11,994 nt of DNA from Bacillota bacterium (GCA_023412455.1 JAEYNQ010000324.1:1-11994), one strand, 5' to 3'. Shown: positions 1 to 6,558, counted from the first letter of the stretch. Numbers and translations: made by a program. Notes: generated by a model from the letters alone, not told the origin.

Positions 1-528
1 GGCAATGAATATTATATTTCTCCCTAAGTCTACAGCTGTTTCCTGAATTAATTGTCCTAGCTTATAATGGGCTTCAAATGAAAGACCAGACAATCCAATT
101 CGTACAACTTTACTTGAAAAATTTTCACCATAAGCTTCTTTTATAAAATAAAGGGGTACCATAGTGCCATGATCAAGGCTTGGATCCCTTTCTCCTAAAA
201 ATCCAGCTGCCATCTCATTTCTCTCTGCTAACGTTGTTAAATGATCTGCGAACTTCTTATCATACTCAATCTTAAAAGACACCTGCGGTGCTCTAAAATT
301 ACCAAAATTCCCTTCTGCACTACTTCCAGGTGAAATATGAAAATAATCCGCATACATGACGCTATGTGGTGAAACGATGACTATAGTATCTGGTTTTAAT
401 GCCTTTATTTCCTCTGCTACCTTTTTATAGCTTTCTATGGTTGCCTCAATTTCTTTCTCCTGTCCATTTCCTACAGCTGGAACAATAAGTGGAGGATGTG
501 GCACCATATAAGCAGCTTTTATATTCAT
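1..528 (-). CDS. AmmeMemoRadiSam system LigB-type (class III extradiol dioxygenase-like) protein, 5' part only
   Basis: The frame is open from the ATG at 528 to the left edge, giving 176 residues with no stop, so the C-terminal part is missing from the window. The N-terminus reads MVPHPPLIVPAVG, followed by IVSPHS and later DPSLDHGTMVPL. These are the metal-site signatures of the LigB / class III extradiol dioxygenase fold, with candidate ligands His11, His55 and His120. In Clostridia this domain is commonly fused to a C-terminal AMMECR1 domain as 'AmmeMemoRadiSam system protein A', with a radical-SAM partner next door. Both would lie beyond position 1, so the fusion is inferred. The biochemical role of the family is unsettled. 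The start is supported by an AGGGG ribosome site 9 nt upstream. It could instead be a stand-alone LigB/MEMO-type protein. Confidence 0.82.
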   Translation of the reverse strand, partial: MNIKAAYMVPHPPLIVPAVGNGQEKEIEATIESYKKVAEEIKALKPDTIVIVSPHSVMYADYFHISPGSSAEGNFGNFRAPQVSFKIEYDKKFADHLTTLAERNEMAAGFLGERDPSLDHGTMVPLYFIKEAYGENFSSKVVRIGLSGLSFEAHYKLGQLIQETAVDLGRNIIFIA

Positions 529-895
529 TTAATGCACCCCTTTTCTTTATAACTCTTTATAACCTATCTCAACAACATTCACTCCAATTTCTAGTATAAC
601 TTTAGTTCTATTCCTTTATTCAATCATAAAAATGGATAGTTAGCTATTATTTTTCTCCCAAAGTATCCCCAGAACTTTTTTAGAAGAACATAATAATTCC
701 CAAGTTATCCACTTAAGCATATCTTATTTGCTTTATATTTAACTATTATTTATGAATTACCATTTAGATACTAGATTTTCATTATAGCTTGTGAAAGCTG
801 ATTTCATGTACATTTTTTAGCAGAACAAAAGTGTCCATAGAACACGTATTGGTTCGCGAAGTAGTGAAAGTGTAGAATACGAAGTTTCCTACAAG
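529..895. other. Intergenic region between the LigB-type gene and the heme oxygenase terminator; no gene seen
   Basis: This is AT-rich DNA without a convincing ORF. The part next to 528 must carry the promoter of the leftward LigB-type gene. On the minus strand TTGTTG and TTATAA boxes 17 nt apart are possible, but weak. The half nearer the heme oxygenase holds a cluster of dyads, described separately. A small perfect hairpin with 5-bp arms and a 4-nt loop sits at 786-799. Confidence 0.5.
831..893. repeat. Cluster of three dyad symmetries, possible intergenic repeat or structured RNA
   Basis: Three dyads lie within 63 bp: an imperfect hairpin with 6-bp arms at 831-845, the perfect palindrome TTCGCGAA at 853-860, and an imperfect hairpin with 10-bp arms and a GAA loop (two mismatches) at 871-893. 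The block is more GC-rich than the surrounding spacer. It has no ORF and no second copy in this window. Calling it a dispersed intergenic repeat is an inference from its shape. Confidence 0.3.
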
Positions 896-897
896 AT

Positions 898-926
898 AAA
901 AAAAGCCCTTGAAATCAAGAGCTTTT
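898..926 (-). terminator. Rho-independent terminator of the heme oxygenase gene
   Basis: On the minus strand an AAAAGCTCTTGA arm pairs with an AAGGGCTTTT arm, with one mismatch and a short loop, and runs into seven Ts. It lies about 55 nt beyond the heme oxygenase stop codon, the expected place for the end of that monocistronic transcript. It also insulates the leftward LigB-type gene. Confidence 0.8.
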
Positions 927-979
927 CATTAAACCATACATTAAGCTTTACAGTTATCACCATTTACTTACTCAATATT

Positions 980-1615
980 TTACTTATGAAGATATAGTTT
1001 TGCATCCAACTCATTTGAAATAGCCATATTATAAATGTAGACATTGCTTATTTCTATAGCAAATAGATTTTGCATCTGTTCGGATAAATTTAATTTCTCG
1101 AAGTTTCTATGATATCCCATCACATAGTCCCTGATATCTCCAATGTTGGGTTGCGAATAATAGTTTAGTGCATCTGTAGGAATATCATAACTTCTCGTTA
1201 GTACTTCCGGGAACATCCTACCACCAAATAAATCTGCAATAAATCTCACATAAGCATAAGTTACAATCAACTCGGAGTGTTCTTCATCTACCTCGTGTAT
1301 TCTCGCTACACATGCTTCTGTAGAAGGCAACAACTTCATTTCTGATAGTTGATCTCCAGCCAGAATTTCTAAGTCCTTTTTTATTAATTCGGCTCTATAC
1401 AGCTCTTTCGTAGCAAAGTTTTTAATACTTTCATGGTTTAAGTGCTTATCGAGAGAATCCTCTATAGCTTTATACATAGCATGTAAATTAAAGAGATATT
1501 CAATATAGCCTTCTTTACTTGCTTTACCTTCAATCAATCTCTTAATAAACCCACTTTTTTCAGATGCTAAGTGCAAAGCATTCGTATTGTTTCTTATGTT
1601 CATCATAAAATCCAT
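980..1615 (-). CDS. Biliverdin-producing heme oxygenase family protein
   Basis: The 211-residue product fits the all-helical bacterial heme oxygenases (usually 190-220 residues), which use O2 and electrons to open heme to biliverdin, CO and iron. The N-terminal helix carries the proximal heme ligand in an LH.ASEKSGF context (His15 from this start). A mid-protein YVRFIADLFGGR segment matches the distal-helix signature (Y/F)(L/I)GDLSGGQ. The catalytic-network Asp (Asp128) and the Gly-Gly pair are kept, but the first Gly is Ala and the Ser is Phe. I place the start at the ATG at 1615, because GAGGTG at 1622-1627 is an ideal ribosome site for it. A GTG at 1624 would extend the frame by three codons but lies inside that site. 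Transcription is monocistronic, bounded by its own terminator. The likely role is iron release from heme or heme detoxification. Confidence 0.86.
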   Translation of the reverse strand: MDFMMNIRNNTNALHLASEKSGFIKRLIEGKASKEGYIEYLFNLHAMYKAIEDSLDKHLNHESIKNFATKELYRAELIKKDLEILAGDQLSEMKLLPSTEACVARIHEVDEEHSELIVTYAYVRFIADLFGGRMFPEVLTRSYDIPTDALNYYSQPNIGDIRDYVMGYHRNFEKLNLSEQMQNLFAIEISNVYIYNMAISNELDAKLYLHK

Positions 1616-1685
1616 AGTTCTCACCTCATTTTATAATTATAATCTCCAATACTAATACTAATTATCCGTTAATACTATAAACTAT

Positions 1686-1714
1686 ATCCTATCACCAACT
1701 ATTATCCTTATCAA
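1686..1714 (-). promoter_or_regulatory. Candidate heme oxygenase promoter with weak Fur-like site
   Basis: On the minus strand TTGATA (1709-1714) and TAGGAT (1686-1691) are separated by 17 nt, about 65-75 nt upstream of the start codon. The spacer and -35 box overlap TGATAAGGATAATAG (1699-1713), which matches the Fur core TGATAATNATTATCA at roughly 10 of 14 positions, within a run of GATA-like repeats. Iron control would suit a heme oxygenase, but in DNA this AT-rich the match is weak. Confidence 0.28.
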
Positions 1715-1834
1715 CTATCGTTTTACCTTTTCATGGTTATTATATTATGATTATTAAACCTGCTAACATAGTCAAAAACCCCTATAATATAGCTATTTTA
1801 AATCGCAAAAGTATATCTACTTCTATTCTTTCAC

Positions 1835-2314
1835 TTACTTGTGATATGGTTCATTATTATTAATCCTAAATCCTCTGTAAATTTGCTCTAGGAGCATGAC
1901 TCTAAAAAGTTGGTGGGGGAAGGTCATCTTTGAGAAGCATAGTTTGCAGTTGGCTCTTTGTAAGACACTACTTGATAGTCCTAATGATCCTCCGATTATG
2001 AAGATGAGGTGGCTATTGCCACGGACTCCACAGTCTGCTAGGAAGGTGGCTAATTCTTGGGAGGAAAGCATCTTGCCTTGGAGGTCTAGGGCAACCACAT
2101 AGGCACTCTCACTTATTTTAGAAAAGATTTTTTCTCCTTCTTTTTCTTTGATTTGTAACTCCTCTTTTTCGGAAGCATTGTCAGGGGTCTTTTCGTCGGA
2201 TAGTTCTATAATGGATAGTTTGCAGTAACGGCTTAGGCGTTTGGTGTATTCTTCTATGGCTTGTACTAGGTACTTTTCTTTGAGTTTACCTACACAAATG
2301 ATTTCTATTTTCAT
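1835..2314 (-). CDS. rlmH: 23S rRNA (pseudouridine(1915)-N3)-methyltransferase RlmH
   Basis: This SPOUT-class methyltransferase uses S-adenosylmethionine to methylate N3 of pseudouridine 1915 in helix 69 of 23S rRNA in the 70S ribosome. At 159 residues it is the usual family length. The SAM-binding trefoil-knot signatures are clear: FIIGGSLGLS at 105-114, then FPHQLFRVMLLEQIYR at 132-147, and the family C-terminus ending in NEPYHK. The N-terminus MKIEIICVGKLKEKYL is also typical. The ATG at 2314 has AGGAG about 7 nt upstream. It is transcribed toward the heme oxygenase with a 219-nt gap. The strong terminator at 2438-2469 separates it from the catabolic operon upstream, so it should have its own promoter between 2315 and 2437. 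It is a core housekeeping gene and shows no sign of damage. Confidence 0.97.
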   Translation of the reverse strand: MKIEIICVGKLKEKYLVQAIEEYTKRLSRYCKLSIIELSDEKTPDNASEKEELQIKEKEGEKIFSKISESAYVVALDLQGKMLSSQELATFLADCGVRGNSHLIFIIGGSLGLSSSVLQRANCKLCFSKMTFPHQLFRVMLLEQIYRGFRINNNEPYHK

Positions 2315-2332
2315 CTCTAACTCCTATCGTCT

Positions 2333-2360
2333 TTGTAGGTAATGTAAAGTCATCTATAAC
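2333..2360 (+). promoter_or_regulatory. Candidate plus-strand promoter for the truncated gene at 2413
   Basis: TTGTAG (2333-2338) and TATAAC (2355-2360) have a 16-nt spacer, placing transcription start near 2367. The RBS AAGGAG at 2401-2406 and the ATG at 2413 lie downstream. The chain of promoter, RBS and start argues that the broken ORF was once a real gene divergent from rlmH. Confidence 0.4.
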
Positions 2361-2412
2361 CTTATTTTATAGAAGCTTTTTAACTTAATATAACGAGCTA
2401 AAGGAGAGTATT

Positions 2413-2577
2413 ATGTCATTTGAACCACTTAAAGGACAAAAAACAGCCTCTGCTCATGGCAGAAGCTGTCTTATATTTTATCGTTTATCTGGAAGGAAAC
2501 TCCAAACAGCTAAAAATCTAGCTGCTTTATTAGGTCTTCGAGATCTTATCTACCTTTCGCCCACTAATCTAAACTGA
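2413..2577 (+). pseudogene. Truncated 5' end of a divergent gene, product not recognised
   Basis: A 54-codon frame starts at an ATG with AAGGAG 6 nt upstream and a plausible promoter before it. The translation looks protein-like up to about residue 46: RSCLIFYRLSGRKL, then TAKNLAALLGLRDLI, an alternating strand/helix pattern. It loses this character where it enters the DapA-family remnant that lies on the other strand from 2550. I read it as the N-terminal part of a gene cut off near position 2550. The pattern weakly resembles small clostridial DUF3783-type proteins, but that is an impression and not an assignment. A minus-strand terminator hairpin overlaps codons 10-19. It could alternatively be a real 54-residue protein or a chance ORF. 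Confidence 0.4.
2438..2469 (-). terminator. Strong rho-independent terminator at the end of the aldolase/TRAP operon
   Basis: ACAGC (2443-2447) pairs with GCTGT (2465-2469), and TCTGC (2449-2453) pairs with GCAGA (2459-2463), across one 1x1 mismatch and a 5-nt loop. On the minus strand the hairpin runs directly into six Ts. It would end transcripts coming from the catabolic operon before rlmH. It lies inside the truncated plus-strand ORF. Confidence 0.75.
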
Positions 2578-2707
2578 CATACTGCAAATAATCCATCACA
2601 TCCCCTTGCAATATACCCATCTACCAACTATTCAATGCATGATAATCCACTTCCCCAACATTGGTAAATGGTGTTAGCATTACGGGCCAAACGCCACCTA
2701 GAAATAT
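2550..2707 (-). pseudogene. Frameshifted N-terminal remnant of a dihydrodipicolinate synthase (DapA)-family gene
   Basis: Just after the stop of the distal aldolase, minus-strand frame A from 2707 reads GGVWPVMLTPFTNVGEVDY and HALN, then hits a stop at 2621-2623. The adjacent frame B from 2627 continues with LVDGYIARGCDGLFAVCQ and stops at 2550-2552. Together these match the conserved N-terminus of DapA/N-acetylneuraminate lyase-family proteins, with a single lost T near 2626 explaining the frame change. Only about 53 of the roughly 300 residues expected remain, and there is no start codon at the expected place. The catalytic Tyr and Lys regions are absent, so no activity is expected. Its position at the 3' end of the operon suggests a third aldolase-class enzyme once belonged to this pathway. 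The similarity is recognised by eye. Confidence 0.72.
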
Positions 2708-2711
2708 TTAA

Positions 2712-3500
2712 TTACTCATTGGTTTTCCCTTTCTTAACTACTCCACTCATCATTTCACATTGCTTACGCGCTGCATGAGAGATTGAGCTCAGATCGCTAC
2801 CTGCTGAAATGAATTGAATTCCTCTTTCCATCCAAAACTTAACATCTTCTTCTGTATTTGCACCAACTGCCATACCCACAGCTTTTCCTGCTTCTTTGCA
2901 TTTTCTAATTGTTTCATCAATTAATGCAAGCACTTCTGGATGAAAAATTTCATTTAAGTGTCCCAAAGGACCAGACAAATCACAAGGTCCAATAATCAAC
3001 GCATCTACATATTGTACTTTTAAAATTTCGTCTAAATTTTTTACAGCATCTGGATGCTCAATTTGAATCATACGAACCATTCTATCTGGAGCTTCCTCAA
3101 TATATTTAAACAAATCTTCTGAGCAATATTTACAAGCACGTCTAGGACCAAATCCTCTTTTTCCACTCGTAGGATAAATACAAGCATCCATAGCTTTTTG
3201 GGCTTCTTCAGAACTATTAATCATTGGAAATATAATGGCATCTGGTCCCATTTCCAAAACTCTTTTTGCAAGGTATGGCTCATTCCATGGAATCCTTACT
3301 ACAGATGCTGCTCCACCTGCCTTACATGCAATAATATGCATTAAAAGAGTATGATAATCCATTGCCGAATGCTCTGTATCTATCCAAATATAATCAAATC
3401 CTGCTTGTGCTACCATTTCAGAAATACAAGGATCGCAGAGATCCACCTCATACCCAATTAACTTTTCTCCTTCGAGAAGTTTTTTCTTAAATGGATTCAT
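2712..3500 (-). CDS. HpcH/HpaI-family class II aldolase (distal copy)
   Basis: This cytoplasmic metal-dependent aldolase would cleave or form a 2-keto-3-deoxy or 4-hydroxy-2-oxo acid through a pyruvate enolate. The 262-residue product has the family's TIM-barrel landmarks in order: YIWIDTEHS with catalytic His44, VVRIPW with Arg69, the RGFGPRRA loop near 115-122, QIEH with metal ligand Glu148, and GPCDLSGPLG with metal ligand Asp174. These correspond one-for-one to His45, Arg70, Glu149 and Asp175 of E. coli HpaI. The ATG at 3500 has AAGGAG 8 nt upstream. It is the last intact gene of the operon, 100 nt downstream of dctP and behind a terminator-like hairpin, so its expression may be lower than that of the transporter. 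The exact substrate cannot be read from sequence. It is clearly paralogous to, but diverged from, the aldolase at 6723-7502. Confidence 0.9.
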   Translation of the reverse strand: MNPFKKKLLEGEKLIGYEVDLCDPCISEMVAQAGFDYIWIDTEHSAMDYHTLLMHIIACKAGGAASVVRIPWNEPYLAKRVLEMGPDAIIFPMINSSEEAQKAMDACIYPTSGKRGFGPRRACKYCSEDLFKYIEEAPDRMVRMIQIEHPDAVKNLDEILKVQYVDALIIGPCDLSGPLGHLNEIFHPEVLALIDETIRKCKEAGKAVGMAVGANTEEDVKFWMERGIQFISAGSDLSSISHAARKQCEMMSGVVKKGKTNE

Positions 3501-3517
3501 TTGATTTTCTCCTTTAT

Positions 3518-3554
3518 AAAAAACACTTGCCAGACAACTACGTATCCGGCAAGT
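3518..3554 (-). terminator. Intra-operon terminator-like hairpin between dctP and the distal aldolase
   Basis: On the minus strand ACTTGCCGGA (3545-3554) pairs over 10 bp, with one G-T wobble, with TCTGGCAAGT (3525-3534) around a 10-nt loop. It is followed by G and six Ts, the form of an intrinsic terminator. The RBS of the distal aldolase begins only a few nucleotides later, so it probably acts as a partial terminator or as a 3' stabiliser of the dctP message. Confidence 0.72.
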
Positions 3555-3600
3555 TCATATTACTTTGTTCTATTCCAAGTTTCACGAACTATAGAATACA

Positions 3601-4635
3601 TTATTCACCCATAGACTGGATTAAATCCCAATCTTCAACTAAAGGCTGGATATATGGAATTGTTGCTTCGCGAATTGTATTGTCAGGAACAATAATTTCA
3701 CAACCCTGTGCTTTAAGTTCATCAACTAAAGATTCCTCAGCTGTAATAATCTGTTCGTCCTGCCATGCAACTGCACTGTTAATAGCAGTTTGTACAACTT
3801 CTTTATCATGATCTGATAAAGATTCCCAAGTTTCATTGTTAATAAAGATCATATTAGGACAGATGATATGGTCTGTAAGAATAATGTTTTTAACAACTTC
3901 GTTGAATTTAAAGCTCTGGTATGTTGTTAATGGGTTTTCCTGTGCATCAACTGTACCTGTCTGAAGTGCAAGGTATAAGTCATTGATGTTCATAGGAGCT
4001 GCTGCTGCGCCCCAAGATTCAACCATTTTAATGTACATTTCAGCCTGAGGTACACGAATCTTCATACCTGCTAAGTCTGCTAATGTGCTAACTGGTTTAT
4101 TTGTTGTTAACTGACGTGTTCCATAATAGAAAGTACCTAAAATACGTGTATTAACATTTGTAAATAATTTGTTAAGGGTGTCTTTGTATTCACCATTTAA
4201 TGCAGTCTGCATATGTTCTACACTCTTCCATAAATAAGGAGCCTCAACCTGGCTTGCCTTTGGAATCCATGAACTAAACTGTGCAGGTCCTTCAGTAATG
4301 ATATCAACCATACCTTCCTGAACTCCTTCTACTAAGTCAGCAGAAGTACCTAATGCACCATTGGGATATCCAACTATTTCAATTCCTTCTGCATTTGCAT
4401 TGATTTCTTCAATTGCTTTCATCATCATCTGAGTTACAACCTGTGTTTCTGGGTGTACAGATCCCCATTTTAACTGTTGTTTCTTCACAGGTGCTTTTTC
4501 TTCAGGTGCTTTTTCTGCAGCTGCACTTGCTTCAGGAGCTACATCAGTTTTTTCATTTTTACCACCTGTACCACCACAAGCAACCAATGAGAATACCATT
4601 GTCATAGCTAATAACATTCCAACTATTTTTTTCAT
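3601..4635 (-). CDS. dctP: TRAP transporter solute-binding protein, DctP family (lipoprotein)
   Basis: This extracytoplasmic receptor delivers an organic acid to the DctQM permease. From the ATG at 4635 it has 344 residues. The N-terminus MKKIVGMLLAMTMVFSLVAC ends in a lipobox with Cys20 as the lipidation site, so it is anchored to the outer face of the membrane. An Ala/Glu/Lys/Pro-rich linker follows to about residue 53. DctP signatures are KIRVPQAEMY, with the substrate-carboxylate Arg at about 194, and LQTGTVDAQENP at 224-235. I chose 4635 over the in-frame ATG at 4650 because GGAGG lies between them, in the right place for 4635, and the signal peptide then begins normally. It is separated from dctM by 100 nt containing a small hairpin, a layout often seen when the receptor is made in excess. 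The ligand is not predictable beyond a carboxylate. Confidence 0.94.
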   Translation of the reverse strand: MKKIVGMLLAMTMVFSLVACGGTGGKNEKTDVAPEASAAAEKAPEEKAPVKKQQLKWGSVHPETQVVTQMMMKAIEEINANAEGIEIVGYPNGALGTSADLVEGVQEGMVDIITEGPAQFSSWIPKASQVEAPYLWKSVEHMQTALNGEYKDTLNKLFTNVNTRILGTFYYGTRQLTTNKPVSTLADLAGMKIRVPQAEMYIKMVESWGAAAAPMNINDLYLALQTGTVDAQENPLTTYQSFKFNEVVKNIILTDHIICPNMIFINNETWESLSDHDKEVVQTAINSAVAWQDEQIITAEESLVDELKAQGCEIIVPDNTIREATIPYIQPLVEDWDLIQSMGE

Positions 4636-4671
4636 TTTTTCTTCCTCCATTTAGTAAAATTAATATTTTAT

Positions 4672-4689
4672 AACCGGCCAATGCCGTTT
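4672..4689 (-). other. Small hairpin in the dctM-dctP spacer
   Basis: AACCGGC and GCCGTT arms with one bulged C form a 6-bp stem around CAAT. No T-run follows on the minus strand, so it is not a terminator. It could protect or delimit the 5' end of a processed dctP message. That function is inferred from position only. Confidence 0.3.
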
Positions 4690-4735
4690 ATTTCTAAGTT
4701 ATACTACAAATCCCCTTAAGAATTATTACATATTT

Positions 4736-6019
4736 TTACATTTCACCATAAATTAAATTTGGTAAGAATTCTGTAACTTGTGGTACAAATGTAACCAGTA
4801 AAAGTACAATTCCTAACGGAATTAAGAATGGAACTGTAGATTTGATAACCTTATTTACCGATACCTTAGATACGTTAGATACTACGTACAATACAACGCC
4901 AACAGGAGGGGTAATAACTCCAATCATCAAGTTCAAGATCATAATCATACAAGCCTGAGTTTCACCAACGCCCATTGCCTGCATCGCTGGGATAAGGATT
5001 GGACCTAAAATCAAAATTGCTGCTGTACCTTCCATAAAACAACCAATAAATAATAAGAATAAATTTACTACAATTAAGAACAAAGTCTTATTTGTAATTG
5101 CAGTAAGCATTAACATGATCTGCTGTGGAATCTGAGCAATTGTTAAGATATAACCAAAAATACCTGCAACCATTACAATAGATAATACAACCCCTGTAGT
5201 TTCTACTGTTTCTAACATGACTTTAGGTATATCTTTCAGCTTTAAATCACGATAAGCAACAAGTCCACAAATCATAGAATATGCTGCAGCAATAATCGCA
5301 GCTTCTGTTGTAGTTACGATTCCTGTGTAAATAGCACCAAAAAGAATCAGTGGAGATAATAACGCCCAAAAAGCTTCTTTAAAAGCAATCCAAAGCGTTT
5401 TCAAGGTTGGTTTTGGATTACGTGGATAATTACGTTTAATTGAATAGTATGCAACTAACGCACACATAGAGATTGTCATTAATAACCCTGGAACTACCCC
5501 CCCTACAAAGGTACGTCCAATGGAAGCACCAACAGTAACACACAAGATAACCATTGGTAAACTCGGTGGAATGATTGGGCCTAAAACAGAAGATGCAGCA
5601 GTACATGCACACGCAAATTCTGGTTCATATCCTTGTGAACGCATAGCTTCGATCTCGATATTTCCTAAACCACCGGCATCTGCAACAGCTGTTCCAGACA
5701 TACCAGCAAACATTGCAGAACCAATAATGTTCGCATGTGCCATACCACCTGGCACTGTTCCTGTAATGATATTAGAAAAGTTGAACATTTTGTGTGTAAT
5801 ACCTGCCGTATTCATCAAATTCCCCATTAATATGAAGAATGGTGCTGCAATCATTGTAAAGGAATTGGCTCCTTGAGTAATACGCTGAACAACAATCATT
5901 AAGTTTTCACCCGTCAGAAACATATATAGAAACGAACTAAGTCCAAGATTTACATATAAGGGAAGACCGGTAAACAATAAAATAATAAATAAAATAAGTA
6001 CTATTGCAATTTCACTCAT
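4736..6019 (-). CDS. dctM: TRAP transporter large permease subunit, DctM family
   Basis: This 427-residue membrane protein is the ion-coupled transport channel of a tripartite TRAP system. It is hydrophobic throughout, with the dozen or so segments typical of the family. Recognisable DctM motifs are AAPFFILMGNLM (58-69), FAGMSGTAVADAGGLG (104-119), GPIIPPSLPMVI (147-158) and ITPPVGVVLYVVS (369-381). The two repeated PP loops reflect the inverted-repeat architecture of the transport domain. Its ATG overlaps the dctQ stop by 4 nt (ATGA), giving translational coupling, and GGAGGAG lies just upstream inside dctQ. The nearby aldolases suggest a sugar-acid or hydroxy-keto-acid substrate, but the subunit itself gives no specificity. 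It appears complete and undamaged. Confidence 0.95.
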   Translation of the reverse strand: MSEIAIVLILFIILLFTGLPLYVNLGLSSFLYMFLTGENLMIVVQRITQGANSFTMIAAPFFILMGNLMNTAGITHKMFNFSNIITGTVPGGMAHANIIGSAMFAGMSGTAVADAGGLGNIEIEAMRSQGYEPEFACACTAASSVLGPIIPPSLPMVILCVTVGASIGRTFVGGVVPGLLMTISMCALVAYYSIKRNYPRNPKPTLKTLWIAFKEAFWALLSPLILFGAIYTGIVTTTEAAIIAAAYSMICGLVAYRDLKLKDIPKVMLETVETTGVVLSIVMVAGIFGYILTIAQIPQQIMLMLTAITNKTLFLIVVNLFLLFIGCFMEGTAAILILGPILIPAMQAMGVGETQACMIMILNLMIGVITPPVGVVLYVVSNVSKVSVNKVIKSTVPFLIPLGIVLLLVTFVPQVTEFLPNLIYGEM

Positions 6020-6558
6020 GCTTCTTCTCCTCCATCTACATCCGCATAATTTCTAGGACCTTTTTTCCATATTTCAATAATTCCAGCAATCTGGTAGCAA
6101 ATAATAACTGCATTCATAATCGGTCCCATTACATAAACTGTGGCATAATTTAACCAAGTCATAGAAACTGCTGTACGTTTTGCACCCACTCCAATAAGAT
6201 TAATGCCATATGTAACCATTAATACAGAAAATAAAATAACCAATAAATTACATGAAATCTGTAAATATTTTTGTCCTTGTTTTGGTAGAGCATTCATTAA
6301 TGCAGTAATACGAATATGCGAATCCTTACGACTTGCAAGAGACCATCCTAAATAGCAAATCCATACATAAGTTAACTGTATCAACTCTTCTGACCATGTA
6401 ATTGGATCATTTAATACCCAACGCCAAATAACCTGTGCTAATCCTAGGAAAAAAATCATAAGCATCAATGTAACTGCCAACCAATCAATTACTGTTTCTG
6501 TAACTTTTTTCACATTTGGAATAACTTTGTCTAACAGCATATCACTCTTACTGTTCAC
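6016..6558 (-). CDS. dctQ: TRAP transporter small permease subunit, DctQ family
   Basis: This 180-residue membrane subunit associates with DctM and helps dock the loaded binding protein. Four hydrophobic segments are visible at about 23-49, 58-77, 98-123 and 134-164. The DctQ landmarks are W.EEL at 55-59 and the GWSLASRKDSHI segment at 71-82. It starts with GTG at 6558, fixed by a near-perfect AGGAGG 7 nt upstream. No better ATG exists, since the next Met (Met7) has no such site. It overlaps dctM by 4 nt. The 164-nt gap to the upstream aldolase is large for one operon, so an additional promoter there is possible, although I see no strong one. Confidence 0.93.
   Translation of the reverse strand: MNSKSDMLLDKVIPNVKKVTETVIDWLAVTLMLMIFFLGLAQVIWRWVLNDPITWSEELIQLTYVWICYLGWSLASRKDSHIRITALMNALPKQGQKYLQISCNLLVILFSVLMVTYGINLIGVGAKRTAVSMTWLNYATVYVMGPIMNAVIICYQIAGIIEIWKKGPRNYADVDGGEEA

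Noticed and set aside
705..713. DnaA-box-like TTATCCACT
   Set aside because: It is a single 8-of-9 match without further boxes or an AT-rich unwinding array, and no dnaA, dnaN or partition genes are nearby, so an origin is not supported.
1896..2102. Plus-strand 68-codon ORF opposite rlmH
   Set aside because: It lies wholly antisense to a well-recognised conserved gene, has no RBS, and its translation has low protein character.
5520..5876. Plus-strand 118-codon ORF opposite dctM
   Set aside because: It is antisense to conserved DctM motifs. The composition reflects the complement of a hydrophobic coding sequence, and there is no RBS or promoter.
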